Shown: positions 41,097 through 51,900, counted from the stretch's first letter. The stretch: 64,000 bases of DNA from an uncultured Muribaculaceae bacterium (GCA_910578385.1 CAJTQV010000006.1:105000-168999), one strand, 5' to 3'. Notes: a model not told the origin generated them from the letters alone. A program made the numbers and translations.

Positions 41097-43118
41097 TCAG
41101 ATTTTCTTGATGATGAGGGCTGCGCCGCCGCCGGGGGCGAGGTGGAGGGGGATGCGTGAGCTGGAGTCGATGACCTGTTCGTAGATGGCTACCGGGTAGG
41201 GGTTGGTGCGGTAGTCGGCTCCCTCGCCGTCGGCGAAGACCTTGGCCTTGAATTTCTGTCCCTCGGGCAGGAAGGAGCAGTCGAGTTCGCTGTTGTGGGC
41301 CGAGGCGTTGGTGATCGCTCCCACGTACCAGTTGTCGGCGTCGCGCTCCTTGCGGGCGATGGTGACGTATTCACCAATCTTTGCCTCGGGAATCACGGTC
41401 TTGTCCCAGTTGGTGGGGCAGGTCTTGAGGAACTCGAATTCGGGGCGTCCGTTGTAGTTCTGGATCTGGTCGCTCGACATCACCACCGGGCTGTATATCA
41501 CGACCGCGAGAGCGAGCTGCTTTGCGACGGTGGTGTTGGGGCGGGTGCCGGGAACGGCCTTGTTGGTGAAGTTGAACGTGCCGGGGGTGAAGTCCATCGG
41601 GCCGGCGAGACCACGGGTGAAGGGGAGGATGCAGGTGTGCTCGGGCGGATTGCCGCCGTCGGGCGACCAGGCGTCATACTCCTGTCCGCGCATACCCTCC
41701 TGCGACATGAGGTTGGGGTATGTCCTCTGGAGTCCGGTCGGCATGACCGGTTCGTGGTTTACGATAGCAATGTGATGTCGGGCTGCGTCCTCGATCACCT
41801 TGCGGTAGTGCCGCACGCCGTACTGGCTGCCATGGAGTTCCTTGCCGTCGAGGAGAAGATTCACGTAACCGGTTTTCACACAGTTTACTCCCAGATTTTC
41901 ATAGAGAGCGAAAGCATCTTCCATTTGTTTTTCATAATTTTTGGCGGCACCTCCGGTTTCGTGATGTCCTATGAGCTTAACGCCCTTGCGGCGTGCGTAG
42001 TCGGTAATTTCCTTGAGGTCGAAGTCGGGATAAGCCTCGGTGAAGGAGAACTTGTCGCCGTTGGCGCTCCAGTCGCCGTCCCAACCGAGGTTCCAGCCTT
42101 CGACGAGGACTCCGTCGTAGCCGTTCTCGGCAGCGAAGTCGATGTAGCGCTTGGTGTTCTCGGTGGTGGCTCCATGCTTGGGACCCTGCTCCCATGTCCA
42201 GTCTTTCATGTGCATTCCCCACCAGATGCCGATGTATCGGCCCGGCTTGCAGAAAGAGGTGTCGGCAATCTTGCAAGGCTCGTTGAGGTTGAGCATGAGG
42301 CGCGAGAGCATGAGGTCGCCGGGGTTGTCGGCGATGATAACCGTGCGCCAGGGGGATTGCATGGGGGCGGTTGTGATGACCTTCTCGCCCGTGGAGAGGG
42401 GGGTGAGCATGGTGCGGAGGCGGGTGGAGCCCGGCTGGGGGGTGAGGTTCATCGACGCGTAGTCGGTGAGGTTGGCCTCGTGTATGGCGAGATAGAGGTT
42501 ATCCTTTATCTTCATTGTGAGGGGTGAGCACACGGTGTCGAGGCGGCTTATGGGAGAGGTGCCGTAGAGGTGCTCGTAGTATTCGTGGTTCCATGGAATG
42601 GACCATGCCACGCCGTCGTCGGCAATCGCGAACTCGGTGTTCTCATCCATGATGGTGAGGTGGCCGAGGTTCGCCTGCTCGGGAATCTCGTAGCGGAATC
42701 CGATGCCGTCGTCGAATATGCGGAACACGACCGCGAACTCAGCGGGTGTCTCCGATTCCTCGGCGAGAGTGAGGCGCATCTCGTTATAGTTGTTGCGGAC
42801 ATCCTTCTCCTCGCCCCATGGCTGGGTCCATGTCTCGTCGAACGAGGAGTGGGCAATATCCTTGATACGGGTATTGGCACCGAATTTTGCCTCCTTTGCA
42901 TCGATAGCGAGATATGATGTATCGACCACCGCCTCGCCCTTGCGGGCTACGGTATAGAACAGTCTGCCATCTTTGACACCGACGTCGACGCTGAGGGCGC
43001 CGTCGGGAGAAACCTCTCGATTGGCTGCCGACGACTTGAAGCAGCTTTGGAGCAGCGGGGTCGTGGCTGCGAGGGCTGCAGTCAGGCAGATTGATAATGT
43101 AGTAGTCAATTTTTTCAT
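41097..43118 (-). CDS. Glycoside hydrolase family 97 lipoprotein (SusB-like alpha-glucosidase)
   Basis: A 673-residue protein with a lipoprotein signal (LLQSC, Cys26). The N-terminal beta-sandwich (REVSPDGALSVDVGVKDGRLFYTV) is followed by a (beta/alpha)8 barrel with GRYIGIWWGMHMKDWTWEQGPKHG, then NGYDGVLVEGWNLGWDGDW and HHETGG, NHEPVMPTGLQRTYPNLMSQEGMRGQEYDAW. These glutamate-rich blocks are the GH97 catalytic and calcium-binding segments, and their glutamates fit the inverting alpha-glucosidase branch typified by SusB. It would cut glucose or short alpha-glucans in the periplasm. A promoter box lies at 43150-43157. Arrays of the same repeat family lie on both sides of the gene. Confidence 0.92.
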   Translation of the reverse strand: MKKLTTTLSICLTAALAATTPLLQSCFKSSAANREVSPDGALSVDVGVKDGRLFYTVARKGEAVVDTSYLAIDAKEAKFGANTRIKDIAHSSFDETWTQPWGEEKDVRNNYNEMRLTLAEESETPAEFAVVFRIFDDGIGFRYEIPEQANLGHLTIMDENTEFAIADDGVAWSIPWNHEYYEHLYGTSPISRLDTVCSPLTMKIKDNLYLAIHEANLTDYASMNLTPQPGSTRLRTMLTPLSTGEKVITTAPMQSPWRTVIIADNPGDLMLSRLMLNLNEPCKIADTSFCKPGRYIGIWWGMHMKDWTWEQGPKHGATTENTKRYIDFAAENGYDGVLVEGWNLGWDGDWSANGDKFSFTEAYPDFDLKEITDYARRKGVKLIGHHETGGAAKNYEKQMEDAFALYENLGVNCVKTGYVNLLLDGKELHGSQYGVRHYRKVIEDAARHHIAIVNHEPVMPTGLQRTYPNLMSQEGMRGQEYDAWSPDGGNPPEHTCILPFTRGLAGPMDFTPGTFNFTNKAVPGTRPNTTVAKQLALAVVIYSPVVMSSDQIQNYNGRPEFEFLKTCPTNWDKTVIPEAKIGEYVTIARKERDADNWYVGAITNASAHNSELDCSFLPEGQKFKAKVFADGEGADYRTNPYPVAIYEQVIDSSSRIPLHLAPGGGAALIIKKI

Positions 43119-43149
43119 GATAAAGAAGTCTGCTGTTTTAATTCGGTTG

Positions 43150-43157
43150 CAAAATTA
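43150..43157 (-). promoter_or_regulatory. Promoter -7 box for the GH97 gene
   Basis: TAATTTTG on the minus strand, 31 bases before the start codon. Confidence 0.55.
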
Positions 43158-43706
43158 GTGCGCGGCGGCGGGAAAGCCTAAAGGTACAATCAAGATATAG
43201 GGGATAAAATGGGATGGCGGCCGGTAAGTTGGTGAGGGATAGGGGGTAAGGGTTTTGCGGCGGTGGCGGAAATATAACGGGGGTAAGGGGGTGAATTGGC
43301 TAAAGTGCTTAAGGTTTTTAAGGATTTTAAGGTTCTTAGGGCGGGGAGGGTTGGCTTCGCTGAAGCTCAGCGCAGGGACAAAAACCGGACGGCAGGGAGA
43401 GGATGGGGCTTCGCTGAAGCTCAGCGCAGGGACAAAAACCGGACGGCAGGGGGCGAGAGAGGTGGCTTCGCTGAAGCTCAGCGCGGGAACAAAAACCGGA
43501 CGGCGGGAGGCGAGAGAGGTGGAGGAGCTGAAGCTCCGCGCAAGGACAAATAATAGGGCGGGGGAGGAGAGAGGGGGGATTCGGGCTTCCGCCCTCACAC
43601 TGCTCCACGCGGGCGGGGGCGGAGAGGCGCGGAGATGGGCTGGAGGACGAGGCGCGGAGGTGGGCGGGAGGACGGGGCGGGAGGAGGGGGCGTGGGTGGT
43701 GGTGGG
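43158..43706 (+). repeat. Repeat-rich gap: D array, C array of four units, B copy
   Basis: D units lie at 43298-43340. C units lie at about 43355, 43409, 43466 and 43524, spaced 54-58 bases, the last decayed. A B copy lies at about 43580. G-rich low-complexity sequence follows to 43706. No gene is visible. Confidence 0.75.
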
Positions 43707-45401
43707 TCAGGTGGATTTGATTTGCATGATGGCGGGCTCGAAGTCTTCGTTGGCGAGGAGGGAGCGGTTTTTGGCTTTGGTCTTGTAGGTGTTGACGGTG
43801 TTGACGGAGTAGTTGAGGAAGAGGGCGATGTTGCCGATGTCGGTGATGCCGAGGCGGATCAGGGCGAAGATGCGCATCTCGGAGGTGAGGGTGTGACCGT
43901 TGGATTCGGCGTTTTTGGGGTCGTCTTTGGGGAAGAGCTTCTTGTATTCGGCGATGAAGTCGGGGAAGAGGCGGAGGAAGATTCGGTCGAAAGATTCGTG
44001 CATGTTCTCTTTCTCTTTGCGTATGTCGCCGCGTTTGAGCGATTTCTGCAGTTCGTCGTATTGGCGGGTCATCAGCTTGCGGTCCACCATGTTGTAGAGC
44101 GATTCGAGCTTGCGGATGTACTCGGCGTGGACGTAGAAGCCATAGCCGATGTATTCGTCCTTGATCTTGTTGCTCTCGCGGAGTTTGCCGAGCATGTTGT
44201 GGAGCTCGGTGTTCTTTTCCTGGATCTCACGGTTGCGCTCCTCAATCTCGCCGTTGAGCTTCTTGAGCTCGCTGTTGCGTTCTTCGGTCTCGCGGCGGGC
44301 GGCGCGTACCTCCTTGAGCTGACGGAAGATGTAGAAAATAGCCGCAATCAGGGCGAGTGCGAGCAGACCGATTATTATGACTGTGATCTGGAGGTGGCTG
44401 CGTTTGGTATCGACGTTTGTGTAGCGGGCCTTCTCGACCAGAGGCAGGATGCTCATGATCTGGAACTTGCGGTTGCGGGCGTTGTAGAATTCGGCATCCT
44501 CCTTGGCGAGGTCGATGTAGCGGTGGGCGCGGTCCACGTCGCCGTTGTCGAAGAGCCACTTGCCGAGGTCGAGTTTGGAGACTGTCTCGCGTTTGGCCGA
44601 CTCGACATCGAGGATAGCCGACTCAATCTTGTAGTCGATGTATTTGTCCTGATTGCCGGCAGTGCCGTAGAAGTCGCCGAGGATAGAGGCAATCATGGCC
44701 TTTGTGCCGAGGTCTATGTCGTTGCGTTCGAGGAGCTTGTGGAATATTGCGGTTTTCTGCTCGTTGGGGAGCTTGTTTTTCTGGTTGAAAGCCAGGGCGT
44801 ACTGGTAGGCGTAGGAGTCGCGCGGGGCAATCTGCATCACCGAGTCGCAATATGCTCCGGAGAGGAGGGCGTTCTTGTCGTTGAAGTCAGCCACAAGGTA
44901 GTTGGAGAGGTCGGAGAAGAGACGGATGCAGAGGTAGTACCATTCAGTTTTCCTTTCGGGGGAGGCCTGTGAGAGGTCCATGTGGTTGGCAATCTCCACT
45001 CCGTCGGTGAAATTGCCCGAAGAGAGGTGGGTGAAGACGAGGTCGGTCTTTGCGCGGACTATGTCGTCGGGTTTTCCACTTTTGAGGGCGGCGTCGTATT
45101 CGCGGTTGGCGAAATTGAGGGCCGAGTCGCCTTGGAAACTGCTGTATGCGCGGAAGACCTGGTGGTATGCGTTGGCGAGCGCGGAGTGGTCTTCGCGCGG
45201 AATCCGGTTGGCGATGTTGAGGAGGCTGTCGATCTTGTACTCGTGGAGGACATAGTAGGTGTCGCGGCGGTCGAGGACGTCGTCGAGGCGGTTGAGCATC
45301 GAGTCGAGGTGCGACGTCTTGGCGTCGGCACCGAGGGTGATGGCAACTATGGTCAGCAGGGACAGGAGTAACCTTACGGTCAGATTGTGGCTGTTGTTCA
45401 T
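43707..45401 (-). CDS. Membrane-bound transcriptional regulator (TPR, DUF6377-type, HTH)
   Basis: A 564-residue protein with a signal peptide (residues 1-27). Helical TPR-like repeats fill about residues 30-330 and should be periplasmic. One transmembrane segment lies near 337-358 (LQITVIIIGLLALALIAAIF), followed by a coiled coil (RRETEERNSELKKLNGEIEE). A C-terminal helix-turn-helix ends the protein (MRIFALIRLGITDIGNIALFL then VNTVNTYKTKAKNRS). Proteins of this layout occur beside SusC/SusD genes and are thought to sense oligosaccharide in the periplasm and act directly on transcription. There is no kinase or receiver domain. It lies between GH97 and a GH87-like gene on the same strand. Confidence 0.8.
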   Translation of the reverse strand: MNNSHNLTVRLLLSLLTIVAITLGADAKTSHLDSMLNRLDDVLDRRDTYYVLHEYKIDSLLNIANRIPREDHSALANAYHQVFRAYSSFQGDSALNFANREYDAALKSGKPDDIVRAKTDLVFTHLSSGNFTDGVEIANHMDLSQASPERKTEWYYLCIRLFSDLSNYLVADFNDKNALLSGAYCDSVMQIAPRDSYAYQYALAFNQKNKLPNEQKTAIFHKLLERNDIDLGTKAMIASILGDFYGTAGNQDKYIDYKIESAILDVESAKRETVSKLDLGKWLFDNGDVDRAHRYIDLAKEDAEFYNARNRKFQIMSILPLVEKARYTNVDTKRSHLQITVIIIGLLALALIAAIFYIFRQLKEVRAARRETEERNSELKKLNGEIEERNREIQEKNTELHNMLGKLRESNKIKDEYIGYGFYVHAEYIRKLESLYNMVDRKLMTRQYDELQKSLKRGDIRKEKENMHESFDRIFLRLFPDFIAEYKKLFPKDDPKNAESNGHTLTSEMRIFALIRLGITDIGNIALFLNYSVNTVNTYKTKAKNRSLLANEDFEPAIMQIKST

Positions 45402-45571
45402 TTGTGTGGGTTTGTGAAAGGGGGGGAGCTGAAGCTCTGCGCTTTGACAAATAAAAGAGACGCGGGGAGCGGGGGTTGAGGAGGGTGAGGAGGGTTTGAG
45501 GGAATAAGGTTTTTAAGGGGGTTAAGGTTCTTAAGGTTCTTAAGGTTCTTAAGGGAGGGGAGTGGGGTGGG
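45402..45571 (+). repeat. C copy and D tandem repeats
   Basis: A decayed C copy at about 45424-45460 (GAGCTGAAGCTCTGCGC) and five D units at 45503-45557. Confidence 0.75.
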
Positions 45572-47521
45572 TTATTTCAGGATTTTGCGGGGGCCGGCGG
45601 GGGTGGCTCTGAGGTAGAGGGGGCGGGAGCCGATGTGGAGGAGGTAGGTGTCGGTCCTGGCTGATCCGGGTTGATTGGGGCCATAGGGGTCATTGGGGTC
45701 GGTCTGGTTGGGGCCATAGGGGTCGGCGGGGAGCAGGTCGATGCCGGTGCCGGGGAGCTCGGTCAGGGTGAAGCGCGGGGAGCCGTTGCCGATGGCCGGT
45801 TCCACGCAATTCTCGGCGGTGACGTCGCGGTAGGTCGCGTCGCCAATGGCAGAGGGGTCAACGTAGAGGGCGTATTCGTATTCGCCTACGCCGTCGATGT
45901 GTATGTTGTCGAGCTGCAGGTTCCTGACAGCTTTGCCGCTGTTGGAGGAGATGCCTATGCCCCTCCATCTTGAATTGATTATCTCTATGTTCGATATATT
46001 AACGTTCCTGACCTCGTTATAGTATCCGCCACGGATATGCAACGCCGGACAGGCCGCTCCCCAGAAGCCGCCATGCTCGCCGGCGGTACCGCTGCGGTCG
46101 CCGCAGCGTTCGATGGTGATGTCGGAGTATTCGAGCGTTCCCTCGAATCCGGTATTCTCGAACTCTCCGTTTATGCGTGCGCCTTCCTCAAGAGCATCAG
46201 CTATATATATATGGTGGGCGCGGTTGTCCTTGCCGCCGAAGACCCCGAGACTTGAGGCACGCCAGTTGTTTTCGGCAGTGTTGTACTCGTAGAGATTTCC
46301 CGAAACCGTGTGGGTATTGCTCCAGATAGCCATGTCGTCGTCGCCGTTGTTGCGGAAACTGCAGTGGCGGACGGTCGCGCCGGTTGTTCCGGAGCAGAGG
46401 TTTATACCGTCGGCGTAATTGTTGCGGAAGCGGCAATGCTCCACGAGCAGACCGTTCGAAGCCTGACCGGCATAGTCGGCAATCCATGCTCCGCACTCGA
46501 AATGGTCAACGCGGACATCGCGGATTACAGAGCCTGTGCCGAGCGAACCCTGGAAGCCCTTGCCGACCTGATAGGAGGATTTGTTGTCGTAATAGCGTTT
46601 GTTATTGAGAGTTGTCATCGAGAAACCCTCGAAAACGAGGCCGCTTGCCGAGGTCTCGATTCCACGCTGGCTGTAGGTGGTGCGGTTGTCGGAATCGGCA
46701 CTGAAATAAAGGGTGGTGTGCCACATTCCGGCACCGACGAGGCGAGTGTTGGCAGCCGAGATTGTCAGACGGCGGGGGACTGTGTAAGTTCCGGCCGGGA
46801 TGTAGATTGTCTTGCCCGGGTTGGCGTTGATGACAGTCTGGAGCGCACCGTTGGCAGGGTCGTACATCACCTTCTCGCCTTCGATCTGGCTGAACTCTAC
46901 GGGAGCCGGGACTTTCTCCAGTTCCACGAAATCGACAGTGCAGGGAAGAGCGGAGCCATCCTCGCGGACCAGACGGAACGCCTCTCCGGCCTTGATGGCG
47001 CGGGGGAGGAGGACGTTCACCTCGTCGAAGCGCATACGGGCGAACTTCGAGTCAGAGGGAGTGTTGTCGGGATACTTATCCTGTGAATATGCAATCTGCG
47101 AATACTGCCATGCCCAGAACGAGTCGAGCTGAATGTCGGTGAGTTTTTCCGAGCCGGCATAGAGAGCGAGCGTACATTTCGTGCCCTTTCCGTCGGCCGA
47201 GTCGGGGAGCGAGAAACGGAGCGTGAGACCGTCGGCCTCGGCCGAGGCGGTCCATTCCACGAAATCGCCGTCGGCGAGGAGCTGTAGGGCGCACTGGCGC
47301 GAGGCCTCCGCCTGGAGAGGAGTCTGCGAATATGAATCGAGCGGCATCAGGAATGTGCCGCCGTTGTTACGGCAGAAGTCCGGTTCCGCCTCGTAGCGGA
47401 GATATGGGCGGTCGAAATAACCGCGCTGCATACCGTCGGTGGGGAAGGAGATATGCTGGGCAATTGCGGGGGCGGCAGCGAGTGCCGCAACTGCGAAGAG
47501 AAGGCTTGTTCGGGTTTTCAT
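45572..47521 (-). CDS. GH87-like beta-helix alpha-glucanase (shorter paralogue)
   Basis: A 649-residue secreted protein. I start it at the ATG at 47521, not 47542, because a promoter box covers the latter. The signal peptide ends near residue 21 (APAIAQ). Residues 40-205 are a beta-sandwich like those of CBM35-type domains (GDFVEWTASAEADGLTLRFSLPD). Residues 215-560 form a right-handed beta-helix. Three aspartates, Asp371 (YADGIN), Asp394 and Asp395 (NNGDDD), have the 23 and 24 residue spacing I recall for the catalytic trio of GH87 alpha-1,3-glucanases and mycodextranases. The C-terminal part has two PYGPNQ repeats coded by tandem DNA. The target is inferred to be an alpha-1,3-linked glucan. 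Confidence 0.75.
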   Translation of the reverse strand: MKTRTSLLFAVAALAAAPAIAQHISFPTDGMQRGYFDRPYLRYEAEPDFCRNNGGTFLMPLDSYSQTPLQAEASRQCALQLLADGDFVEWTASAEADGLTLRFSLPDSADGKGTKCTLALYAGSEKLTDIQLDSFWAWQYSQIAYSQDKYPDNTPSDSKFARMRFDEVNVLLPRAIKAGEAFRLVREDGSALPCTVDFVELEKVPAPVEFSQIEGEKVMYDPANGALQTVINANPGKTIYIPAGTYTVPRRLTISAANTRLVGAGMWHTTLYFSADSDNRTTYSQRGIETSASGLVFEGFSMTTLNNKRYYDNKSSYQVGKGFQGSLGTGSVIRDVRVDHFECGAWIADYAGQASNGLLVEHCRFRNNYADGINLCSGTTGATVRHCSFRNNGDDDMAIWSNTHTVSGNLYEYNTAENNWRASSLGVFGGKDNRAHHIYIADALEEGARINGEFENTGFEGTLEYSDITIERCGDRSGTAGEHGGFWGAACPALHIRGGYYNEVRNVNISNIEIINSRWRGIGISSNSGKAVRNLQLDNIHIDGVGEYEYALYVDPSAIGDATYRDVTAENCVEPAIGNGSPRFTLTELPGTGIDLLPADPYGPNQTDPNDPYGPNQPGSARTDTYLLHIGSRPLYLRATPAGPRKILK

Positions 47522-47539
47522 GTCAGAGATTTTTATGCG

Positions 47540-47547
47540 CAAATATA
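47540..47547 (-). promoter_or_regulatory. Promoter -7 box for the shorter GH87-like gene
   Basis: TATATTTG on the minus strand, 18 bases before the ATG at 47521. It overlaps the alternative start at 47542 and so decides against it. Confidence 0.55.
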
Positions 47548-47936
47548 GCCAATAAAAAGGCCGGCCGGAGGGGTCTGGAAATCAAATATAGAAAATTTAA
47601 AACATGAAAGAGAGGTAAAATGTGGGTTTTCAACAAGTTGTATATTTATGGAATTGTAAAAAATATAAATCAAGTGGAGATTGGCAACAAGAGATGAAGG
47701 TAAATATAAGCAAATTACGAAGTTTATACCGATGAAAAATTCTCAGTCTATAAAGTATTGAAAATCAATATTATAAATCGGGGGGGTATTTGATAAACCT
47801 ATATTCTCATGATACTGTGAGTTTTTGGGAGAAAGTACACCTAATTTTGCCATCGAAATCGCAGCCGGGCGCGACCCGACACGAAAGCGAACGACAACAA
47901 CAAACAACTTCATATTAACTCTCAAAAATTACAGAC
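47548..47936. other. AT-rich divergent control region of the PUL
   Basis: About 390 bases between two divergent gene sets. It is strongly AT-rich, with a TAATTTTG box at 47842-47849 facing right and the TATATTTG box at 47540 facing left. Regulator binding sites are expected here, but I cannot identify one. No gene is visible. Confidence 0.6.
47842..47849 (+). promoter_or_regulatory. Promoter -7 box for the rightward PUL genes
   Basis: TAATTTTG, 87 bases before the secreted-protein start. No good -33 element is seen, as often in activator-dependent PUL promoters. Confidence 0.5.
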
Positions 47937-48833
47937 ATGAGAAAACTCAACTATTTCGCGCTTGCAGCCCTCGCAGCAACCGCTATCAACGTTCAGGCAC
48001 AGACTACGTACGCTAATCCTAAAGATGAGGATGGTTTCTACATCGTGAAGTGGGATATGGAGAAAGGCGCATTTGCCGAGTCGAACGACTGGGAGGTAGA
48101 CGAGACATTCGTCTTCGCAATCGACCTTACCGGCACTCAGTTTGCCGACGCCATCGGCCAGCCCTCACGTAACCCGTCAGTCTTAGGCCGCGGTCTTGCG
48201 TATGACCTTTACCCCACAAGCTCACCCGAAGAGGTAGGTACCGCCAGCATTGACGGCCGTCTCTTCCACATCAAGGACAATGTATATGGTATGGTGGTAA
48301 ACTTCTACCAGCAGCACACCACCCGCTACAAAGACCAGGGTCTCGTTCCCAACGAGGACTACACCGAGTATGGTGCAACCACCGAAGGTGCGGTTACAAC
48401 CTGGGACGGCAACGTGTTCCCCTTCGGCTGGTCAGCCGACAACGCAGGTGCTGAATGGTGGGACGGCATCGCGACTCCGAGCCAGGGTGAGTTTGCATTC
48501 CGTTGCGCTCCCTACACCGGCACAAAGAAATCACCTGACTACTTCTACGGCGATGTGACTCCCGCAGACTTCTGTCCGCTCGAAGGACTTGACGCAGGCG
48601 CATTCCACTCAATGTGCGACGCATGGGGCGGTTACGCAGCACCCGCGCAGTGGGCGGCAGTCAAGGCACTTGAAGGTTCAGGCGTGAGCAACGTGGCAGG
48701 CGAGGCCCAGACAGTAAGCAGCGTGTACTATGACCTCCAGGGCCGCAAGATCACAGAGCCCGCACAGGGACTCTACATCCGTCAGGACGTAAAGGCCGAC
48801 GGCACAACAAAGACCGTAAAGGTGGTTAAATAA
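47937..48833 (+). CDS. Secreted protein with C-terminal sorting-like tail
   Basis: A 298-residue protein with a signal peptide ending near residue 22 (INVQAQ). The mature part is strand-rich and acidic (FYIVKWDMEKGAFAESNDWEV, FVFAIDLTGTQFADAIG), with many aromatic residues. I recognise no domain. Residues 262-298 (VYYDLQGRKI, GLYIRQD, KTVKVVK) form a tail like type IX secretion sorting domains, shared with two other proteins of this locus. It is the first rightward gene after the promoter at 47842-47849, and a strong terminator-like hairpin follows, so it may be made in excess over the SusC/D proteins behind it. A role as surface glycan-binding protein is plausible but not shown. Confidence 0.72.
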   Translation: MRKLNYFALAALAATAINVQAQTTYANPKDEDGFYIVKWDMEKGAFAESNDWEVDETFVFAIDLTGTQFADAIGQPSRNPSVLGRGLAYDLYPTSSPEEVGTASIDGRLFHIKDNVYGMVVNFYQQHTTRYKDQGLVPNEDYTEYGATTEGAVTTWDGNVFPFGWSADNAGAEWWDGIATPSQGEFAFRCAPYTGTKKSPDYFYGDVTPADFCPLEGLDAGAFHSMCDAWGGYAAPAQWAAVKALEGSGVSNVAGEAQTVSSVYYDLQGRKITEPAQGLYIRQDVKADGTTKTVKVVK

Positions 48834-48852
48834 TGCCCCACCTACTCTGATT

Positions 48853-48906
48853 ACCGACAGCGCATTCCCCGCCACCGGCGCGGGGATACGCTGTCGGATT
48901 TTTCAA
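48853..48906 (+). terminator. Terminator or attenuator between the secreted protein and SusC
   Basis: The stem CCGACAGCG...CGCTGTCGG with an inner CCCCGC/GCGGGG, followed by ATTTTT. As no clear promoter was found before SusC, partial read-through is likely. Confidence 0.75.
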
Positions 48907-48991
48907 ACAACCCACTTCCATCCAAACGAGCAATGGCCGGCGGCAGACAAGCACATCGACCGCGACCACTGACCAAACTGATTGAAACGAA

Positions 48992-51900
48992 ATGAAACAC
49001 CGGATTCTAAAAATTTTCTTCCTGTCAGCGATGGCCGTCTGTACACTGACGGCTCAGGCCGCAGACAAGAAGGTTACCGGCACCGTGACCGACAACGAGG
49101 GTGAGCCGCTGATAGGGGCGACCGTCCAGGTAGCGGGCACATCGACCGGTATCTCGACCGACATCGAGGGAAACTACACGCTGACCGTACCGGTCGGCAA
49201 GACCATCAAAGTGAGCTATATCGGCTACAAGCCGGCACAGGATAAAGTGACCGAGGGCAAAGATGTGTATGACTTCGTGCTCTCGCCCGACGCTACCTCG
49301 CTCGACGACGTTGTGGTTGTGGGCTACGGCGTTCAGAAACGCAGCGAGGTGACAGGATCGATCTCGACCGTGAAGGGAGACCAGATCCGCGACTTCTCCG
49401 TCAACTCCGTCGCCGACGCCCTATCGGGCATGTCGGCAGGTGTGTCGGTTACCAAATCGACCGGTTCTCCGGGCGAGGCGCCCGACATCCTGATCCGCGG
49501 AGCCGGTTCGGTGAACGGCATGCCGCCGTTGTATATCGTGGACGGAGTGAAACAGGCCGCAGGCTTCAACTTCAACATGCGCGACGTGGAGAGCATCGAG
49601 GTGCTCAAGGATGCAGGATCATGCGCCATCTACGGAGCCGAGGCAGCCGGCGGTGTGATTCTCGTTACCACCAAGCGCGGAACAGCAGGCAAGCCGTCGC
49701 TGACCCTGACCGCCCGCTACGGTTTCCGCAAGGTCAACACCGACATCAAGCTGATGAACCGCGACCAGTTCATCCAGGCCAAGGCATACAGCGGCGTTGA
49801 CATCCTCGCCTACGAGGGAGTGACAAGCGCCGACGAGCTGCCCGACATCGACTGGATGAAAGAGATGTACGACACCGGCCATGAGCAGGAGTACATGCTC
49901 GCACTCTCAGGCGGCAGCGACAAGATCAAATACTATGTGTCGGGAGGTTACTATTCAGAAAAGGGAACCTACATCGACTCAAGCGCCGACCGCTGGTCGA
50001 TGCGTGTCAACGTAGACTACAACATAAACCGCTACCTCTCGGTCGGAACATCATCATACGGCAGCGTGCAGAAGAGCAACCCCACACGTTCGGGCACAAT
50101 CTACACCAACGCCGTTCCCTTCCGCACCGTCCCGACATGGAATCCCTACGATGCCGACGGCAACTTCTCGCAGGCACCGAGCTACATCAACGGCCCGAAC
50201 CTTGTGGGCAGCGAGCTTACATATCATAAGAAAGGAAAAGACTACGGCGCGAACTTCCTCGGTTACGTCAACGTCAACATCATACCCGACATGCTCGTTC
50301 TCCGTCTGAACGGCGCATACAAAGGAGCGGCCTACGACAGCCGCATCTTCAGCGAGGCCTACGACTTCCGTTCGGTATCAGATCCCGCATTCATGGAATC
50401 GACAGCCGGCACATCGACCGAGCTGACCGGCAACGCCACCCTTACCTTCGACAAGACCTGGAAAGATGTGTGGAACCTGCGCGTCATGGTCGGTACGGAG
50501 GCCAACAAATATGACGCCTACGGCAACTACATCCGCGCCATCGACTTCCCGGTGGACATGGCATGGTCGCTCAACCTCTCGTCGAACACCTCGAAAGAGG
50601 CACGCGACTACCCCGGAGTGGGCCGCGCCCTGTCATTCTTCGGCCGTGTTAACTTCAACTACGACGGCCGCTACTTCCTGACCGCCAACTTCCGCCGCGA
50701 CGGTTCCGACCGCTTCGGCAAGAAGAACCGCTGGGGTAACTTCCCGTCGGTAAACGTGATGTGGCGTGCGTCGGAAGAGAAATTCATCAAAGAGAACCTG
50801 CACTGGCTCTCCGACCTGAAAGTGCGCGGAAGCTACGGTATCCTCGGTAACGACGGTATCTCGCAGTTCCTCTACGCCCGTTCATTCGTGGGCGACCGCA
50901 TACTCTACAACTTCGGCGGCACCAACGAGGTGTCAGGCTGGGGAGTGTTCAACGTGCCCAACCCCGACATCAAGTGGGAGGAAGTGCATCAGGGAGACTT
51001 CGGAATCGACCTCGGCTTCTTCAACAACCAGCTGACCTTCTCGTACGACTACTACAACCGTCAGACCCGCGACATGCTCTACAACCAGGTCGTTCCCCTC
51101 GGCTCGGGTATCAACGAATACTGGGAGGGTGCCGTGGTCTACATGCCCATCAACATCGGCAAGGTGCTCAACACCGGACATGAAATCGCCATCAACTGGC
51201 GTCAGACCGTGGCCGACTTCACCTACGGCGTAGGCTTCAACGCATCGTGGAACCACAACGAGATCCAGTCGCTCGGCGACAACAACGCACCCATCACCTC
51301 GGCCGACGGTATCAACCGCACCGAAGAGGGACACTCCATAGCGCAGCTCTGGGGTTACAAGGCAGTGGGTATCTTCCAGACACAGGAGCAGGTGGATGAA
51401 TACAACGCCAAGGCCCAGGCAGCAGGAATGCCCTGGTACTGGAAAGAGAAGACCGGCGTGGGTGACCTCATCTTCAGCGACGTGAACCGCGAGACCGGCG
51501 AACACCAGGGATATGTCAACGCCGACTGCCAGGACTTCATCGGTAACCCGTGGCCCAAGATGACCTACGGTCTCAACATCACAGCCGCATGGAAAGGCTT
51601 CGACCTCGCCCTCCAGTTCCAGGGAGCCGCAGGTTTCGAGATCTACAACCAGGTCAAGATGTACACCCAGCGCTTCGGCGACGACGGCAACACCACGATG
51701 GACATCTACAAGAACTCCTTCTTCGGAGAGAACGGTCTGACCGACCAGCCCCGCGTGACATCGTTCGAGAACGGCACCAACATGGGAGACGTTTCCGAGA
51801 ACTTCACCACAACCTCGTCATTCTGGGTAGAGAAGGGTGACTACCTCAAGCTGAAGAACCTCGTGTTCGGCTACACACTGCCGCAGCACATCACCCGCAA

